Positions 61,259 through 64,000 of a stretch of 64,000 bases of DNA are shown here, piece after piece. Under the pieces are notes generated by a model. The model saw only the letters and a list, made by a program, of their open reading frames with translations, had not been told where the DNA came from and did not search any database. Source of the stretch: Rhodopseudomonas_A sp036404135 (GTDB lineage: Bacteria > Pseudomonadota > Alphaproteobacteria > Rhizobiales > Xanthobacteraceae); contig NZ_DASWPE010000064.1 in NCBI RefSeq assembly GCF_036404135.1, positions 6,517 through 70,516 on the forward strand. The letters are read 5' to 3'. Each line of letters opens with the position of its first letter. The first letter of the stretch is position 1. A program made the position numbers and the translations under genes.

Positions 61259-61924
61259 CTAGCTGATCGCGGGGCCCCGCCCCGGCCGTAGCAGGCCGTC
61301 GAGGATCAGCGTCTCCATATGCGCGATGTAGTCGCGGCAGACCTGATCGGTCACCGGACCGACGCCGATCGCGCGCGTCATCGAATGCCGGCCGAAGAAG
61401 AGGTGATCGCAGGCGCCGACCAGGCTGGTGTAGAACAGCACCGGATCCATCGGCCGGAATTCGCCGGCGGCGACGCCCTGCGCCAGCAGCCGGCGCTGAA
61501 AGTCGAGCAGCGGGCCGACGAAGAACTTCGACACTTCGTCGGCGGCCTCCGGGCCGCTTTCGTGCAGCATGTGGTGGATCAGCCGGTTCATGTAGGGAAA
61601 CTGGTGATAGGCGCGGATCATGCCGGCGATGTGCAGCCGCATCTTGGTGGTCGGCGAGATCGGCTGCGCCAAAAGATATTCCAGATTGGCCATCTCGGTG
61701 GCGGCGTCGCGCTCCAGGAGCGCCAGCAGCAGGCCGTCCTTGTTGCCGAAATGATATTTCACCAGGGCTGCGTTGAAGCCGGACTTCACCGCGATGTCGT
61801 GCAGCGAAACGTCGATGGAATTGCGCTCGGTCATCAATTCGCCGGCCGCCACCAACAGCCGATCGGCGGTGGTGTTCTTGCCCGCCGGAAACCGATGCGA
61901 AACGCTGGTACTGAGGTGCGGCAT
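61259..61924 (-). CDS. TetR family transcriptional regulator
   Basis: A 221-residue regulator: TTADRLLVAAGELMTERNSI, DVSLHDIAVKSGFNAALVKY and HFGNKDGLLLALLERD form the DNA-binding domain. The C-terminal ligand domain contains LAQPISPTTKMRLHIAGMIR and RLIHHMLHESGPEAADEVSK. The ATG giving MPHLSTSVS is chosen; one 11 codons upstream is possible. It lies between two acyl-CoA operons it probably controls, with acyl-CoA as a likely ligand (inference). Confidence 0.86.
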   Translation of the reverse strand: MPHLSTSVSHRFPAGKNTTADRLLVAAGELMTERNSIDVSLHDIAVKSGFNAALVKYHFGNKDGLLLALLERDAATEMANLEYLLAQPISPTTKMRLHIAGMIRAYHQFPYMNRLIHHMLHESGPEAADEVSKFFVGPLLDFQRRLLAQGVAAGEFRPMDPVLFYTSLVGACDHLFFGRHSMTRAIGVGPVTDQVCRDYIAHMETLILDGLLRPGRGPAIS

Positions 61925-61981
61925 TCCAATTCCAAATCGACAACGTGATGTGCACATAACCCGAAGCGGCGCCGAAGCTCA

Positions 61982-62011
61982 AGCGTTTAATTGACTGATT
62001 GACTAAATGCT
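61982..62011. promoter_or_regulatory. Candidate TetR operator with internal tandem ATTGACT
   Basis: AGCGTTTA and TAAATGCT (seven of eight pairs) bracket ATTGACTGATTGACT, a tandem repeat of ATTGACT. It lies in the AT-rich part of the 311-base divergent gap, 57 bases upstream of the TetR start. The rest of that gap (to 62235) is a leader without features. Confidence 0.5.
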
Positions 62012-62235
62012 AATTGGGCCATTAAATCCGCCCAACATCCCGGCAACACGCAACAAACCAGTGCCAGCCGGCCGGCGGATCGCCGTTGCGAATCGAGACA
62101 AGCGCAAGGCCGGCAGCGGGCGCAACCACCGGCACGGCAAGATTGCAAAAGCAAACGCCCCATCGCGAAGGGCGAACAGGGAGCAGGCATTGCCAACGAG
62201 CGGGGCCAATCCGCCGTCTCCAGGGAGGAACGCCG

Positions 62236-63777
62236 ATGACCCATCCGTCGATCCATGCGCAATCGCAGCCCGACAAGATCGCCTACCAGATGGCCGGTTC
62301 GGGCGCGTCGATCACCTACCGCCAGCTCGATGAACGCTCCAACCAGGGCGCGCAGCTGTTTCGGTCGCTCGGCCTCAAGGCCCGCGACCACATCGCGCTG
62401 CTGCTGGAGAACCGGCTGGAATTCATGGAGATCTGCTGGGCGGCGCAGCGCTGCGGCCTGTACTACACCGCGATCAGCCGCTATCTGACGCCGGACGAGA
62501 TCGGCTACATCGTCAGGGATTGCGGCGCCCGTATCGTCATCACCTCGGCGATGGGCACCGACACGCTGGCCCCATTGCTCGGCGAATTGCCGGGCGTTTT
62601 ATTTTTCAGCGTCGACGACGCTGAGCCGGGCTTCCGCGGCTGGCGCGAAGCGCGGGCGGCGCAGCCCACGACGCCGATCGCCGACCAGATCGCCGGCCAT
62701 GACATGCTGTATTCGTCGGGCACCACCGGGCGGCCGAAAGGCATCAAGCGCGCCTTCGAGAACGCCCCGATCGAGCAGCCCAATCCGTTCCTCAGAATTC
62801 TCTGCGCCGGGATGTGCGGCATGTCCGCCGACAGCATCTATCTGTCGCCGGCACCGCTGTATCACGCGGCTCCCTTGCGCTTCAACATGATGGCGATCAC
62901 GCTCGGCGGCACCTCGATCATCATGGAGACGTTCGAGCCCGAGCAATTTCTGGCGCTGGTGCAGAAGCACAAGGTCACGCAGTCGCAACTGGTGCCGACC
63001 ATGTTCGTGCGGATGCTGAAGCTGCCGGAAGAAGTGCGCGCGCGCTACGACGTCTCCTCGCTGAAGGGCGCGATCCATGCCGCCGCACCCTGCCCGGTCG
63101 ACGTCAAGGCCAGGATGATCGACTGGTGGGGCCCGATCCTGATCGAGTATTACGCGGGCTCCGAGGGCAACGGCGTCACGGTGTCGAATTCGCAGCAATG
63201 GCTCGGCCATCGCGGCACCGTCGGCCGCTCGGTGGTCGGCCAGATCAAGATCGTGGACGACAACGACGAAGAATTGCCGGCCGGCGAGATCGGCAGCGTG
63301 TATTTCGCCGGCGCGCCGACGTTTTGCTATCACAACGATCCGGAGAAGACGCAGCGCGCCTTCAACGCCCGCGGCTGGTCGACGCTCGGCGACGTCGGCT
63401 ATCTCGACGCCGAGGGCTTTCTCTATCTCACCGACCGCAAGAGCTACATGATCATTTCCGGCGGCGTGAACATCTATCCGCAGGAGACCGAGGACGTGCT
63501 GTTGACTCACCCCGACATCGCCGACGTCGCGGTGTTCGGCGTGCCCAACGAGGAGATGGGCGAAGAGGTCAAGGCGGTGGTGCAGCCGCGCGACATGGCG
63601 CTCGCCGGCCCGGCCTTCGCCGCCGAGCTGATCGCCTATTGCCGGCAGAAACTGTCGCCGATCAAATGCCCGAAGAGCATCGACTTCGAGGCCGAATTGC
63701 CGCGCACCCCGACCGGCAAGCTGGTGAAACGCCACCTCAAGGACCGCTATTGGCCGAAGCAGCAGAGCGCGGCGTAG
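62236..63777 (+). CDS. Acyl-CoA ligase (AMP-forming)
   Basis: A 513-residue adenylate-forming ligase. LERSNQGAQLF-type N terminus, DMLYSSGTTGRPKGIKRAFE (A3), IEYYAGSEGNGVTVSNSQQW (A5), GDVGYLDAEGFLYLTDRKSY (A7-A8) and RTPTGKLVKRHLKDRYW with the catalytic Lys. GGGAGGAA precedes the ATG. It activates a carboxylic acid to its CoA ester, presumably for the dehydrogenases on the other strand. It is less similar in motif wording to the PimA-type ligase than to fatty-acid/acrylate-type ligases. Substrate unknown. Confidence 0.88.
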   Translation: MTHPSIHAQSQPDKIAYQMAGSGASITYRQLDERSNQGAQLFRSLGLKARDHIALLLENRLEFMEICWAAQRCGLYYTAISRYLTPDEIGYIVRDCGARIVITSAMGTDTLAPLLGELPGVLFFSVDDAEPGFRGWREARAAQPTTPIADQIAGHDMLYSSGTTGRPKGIKRAFENAPIEQPNPFLRILCAGMCGMSADSIYLSPAPLYHAAPLRFNMMAITLGGTSIIMETFEPEQFLALVQKHKVTQSQLVPTMFVRMLKLPEEVRARYDVSSLKGAIHAAAPCPVDVKARMIDWWGPILIEYYAGSEGNGVTVSNSQQWLGHRGTVGRSVVGQIKIVDDNDEELPAGEIGSVYFAGAPTFCYHNDPEKTQRAFNARGWSTLGDVGYLDAEGFLYLTDRKSYMIISGGVNIYPQETEDVLLTHPDIADVAVFGVPNEEMGEEVKAVVQPRDMALAGPAFAAELIAYCRQKLSPIKCPKSIDFEAELPRTPTGKLVKRHLKDRYWPKQQSAA

Positions 63778-63866
63778 GGGTTCCGCCTGCCCCGGACCGC
63801 GCGCTGCGCGACGTTTTGCGCGGCACTTTTGTGCTGCGTTTCTGCGGCCTCTCCACAACGCGCCGT

Positions 63867-64000
63867 CATCCTTGTAACTTAAATTCTGCTGGGCGAGGCG
63901 GTAGGCTGTCTCGCGCGGTGGCGGACGAGAGACCGGGTCATCCGAGGGCTTTGAAGCCCGAACCTCAGCTTGGGCCTTCGTCCGTCGTTCCATCGAACCC
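63867..64000. other. Truncated palindromic element and unassigned sequence at the right edge
   Basis: CGCCGTCATCC, the start of the common palindromic element, breaks off after about 11 bases and runs into TTGTAACTTAAATTCTGCTG, which is unlike the rest. A leftward open frame (ERRTKAQAEVRASKPSDDPV) enters from beyond the window. This could be the edge of an inserted element, but nothing more can be supported. Confidence 0.3.

Noticed and set aside
62599..63993. Minus-strand 464-codon frame opposite the ligase, entering from the right edge
   Set aside because: Most of it is the shadow of the acyl-CoA ligase. Only the first 40 codons could belong to something beyond the window.

Overview
The window is dense, GC-rich chromosomal DNA with about 58 protein genes. 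I saw no rRNA gene, tRNA gene or CRISPR array. Gene content and order point to an alphaproteobacterium of the Rhodopseudomonas/Bradyrhizobium group: the ruvX, pyrB-pyrC-like-plsY-dprA, topA-rnr-DUF983-NUDIX and rpmG blocks, the pim dicarboxylate operon, and several families of palindromic intergenic repeats. Rhodopseudomonas is the best guess, chiefly because of the pim cluster. Species-level assignment is inference.

Layout. Positions 1-6.7 kb hold gatC, a nitronate monooxygenase, ruvX, an AEC transporter and an AidB-like acyl-CoA dehydrogenase, with a BrnT/BrnA toxin-antitoxin pair at each end. Positions 6.7-21.9 kb are mostly housekeeping: a VanX-like dipeptidase, pyrB, a dihydroorotase-like gene without its metal ligands, plsY, dprA, two HxlR-controlled oxidoreductase loci, topA, rnr, a NUDIX gene and rpmG. 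Positions 22-23.6 kb are gene-free and carry a 0.3-kb tandem duplication made of palindromic repeats.

Positions 24-39.6 kb form the main metabolic island. It has glpK, then a leftward pimFABCD-type operon for activating and beta-oxidising dicarboxylic acids such as pimelate. A divergent IclR regulator follows, with a near-perfect operator between the two start codons, and then a rightward five-gene branched-chain-type ABC transporter. The likely logic is import of the acid, CoA ligation, dehydrogenation, hydration and second dehydrogenation, then thiolysis, all under the IclR regulator.

Positions 39.6-56.8 kb are mixed: a DUF3124 protein, a Kef-type antiporter, a ParA-like ATPase, an alginate-export-type porin, an orphan binding protein, LysR/PNPOx-like and YkgJ loci, a membrane diguanylate cyclase, a stand-alone DUF6537-like protein behind a cyclic-nucleotide-binding membrane protein, a crotonase without its catalytic glutamates, and a nitroreductase.

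Positions 57-63.8 kb carry a second acyl-CoA island: two acyl-CoA dehydrogenases, a short-chain dehydrogenase and a TetR regulator leftward, and a divergent acyl-CoA ligase. The gap between the TetR gene and the dehydrogenase genes (about 60.68-61.21 kb) is the most unusual stretch in the window. It is strongly strand-asymmetric and holds nine copies of a 16-base sequence at irregular spacing that does not keep a reading frame.
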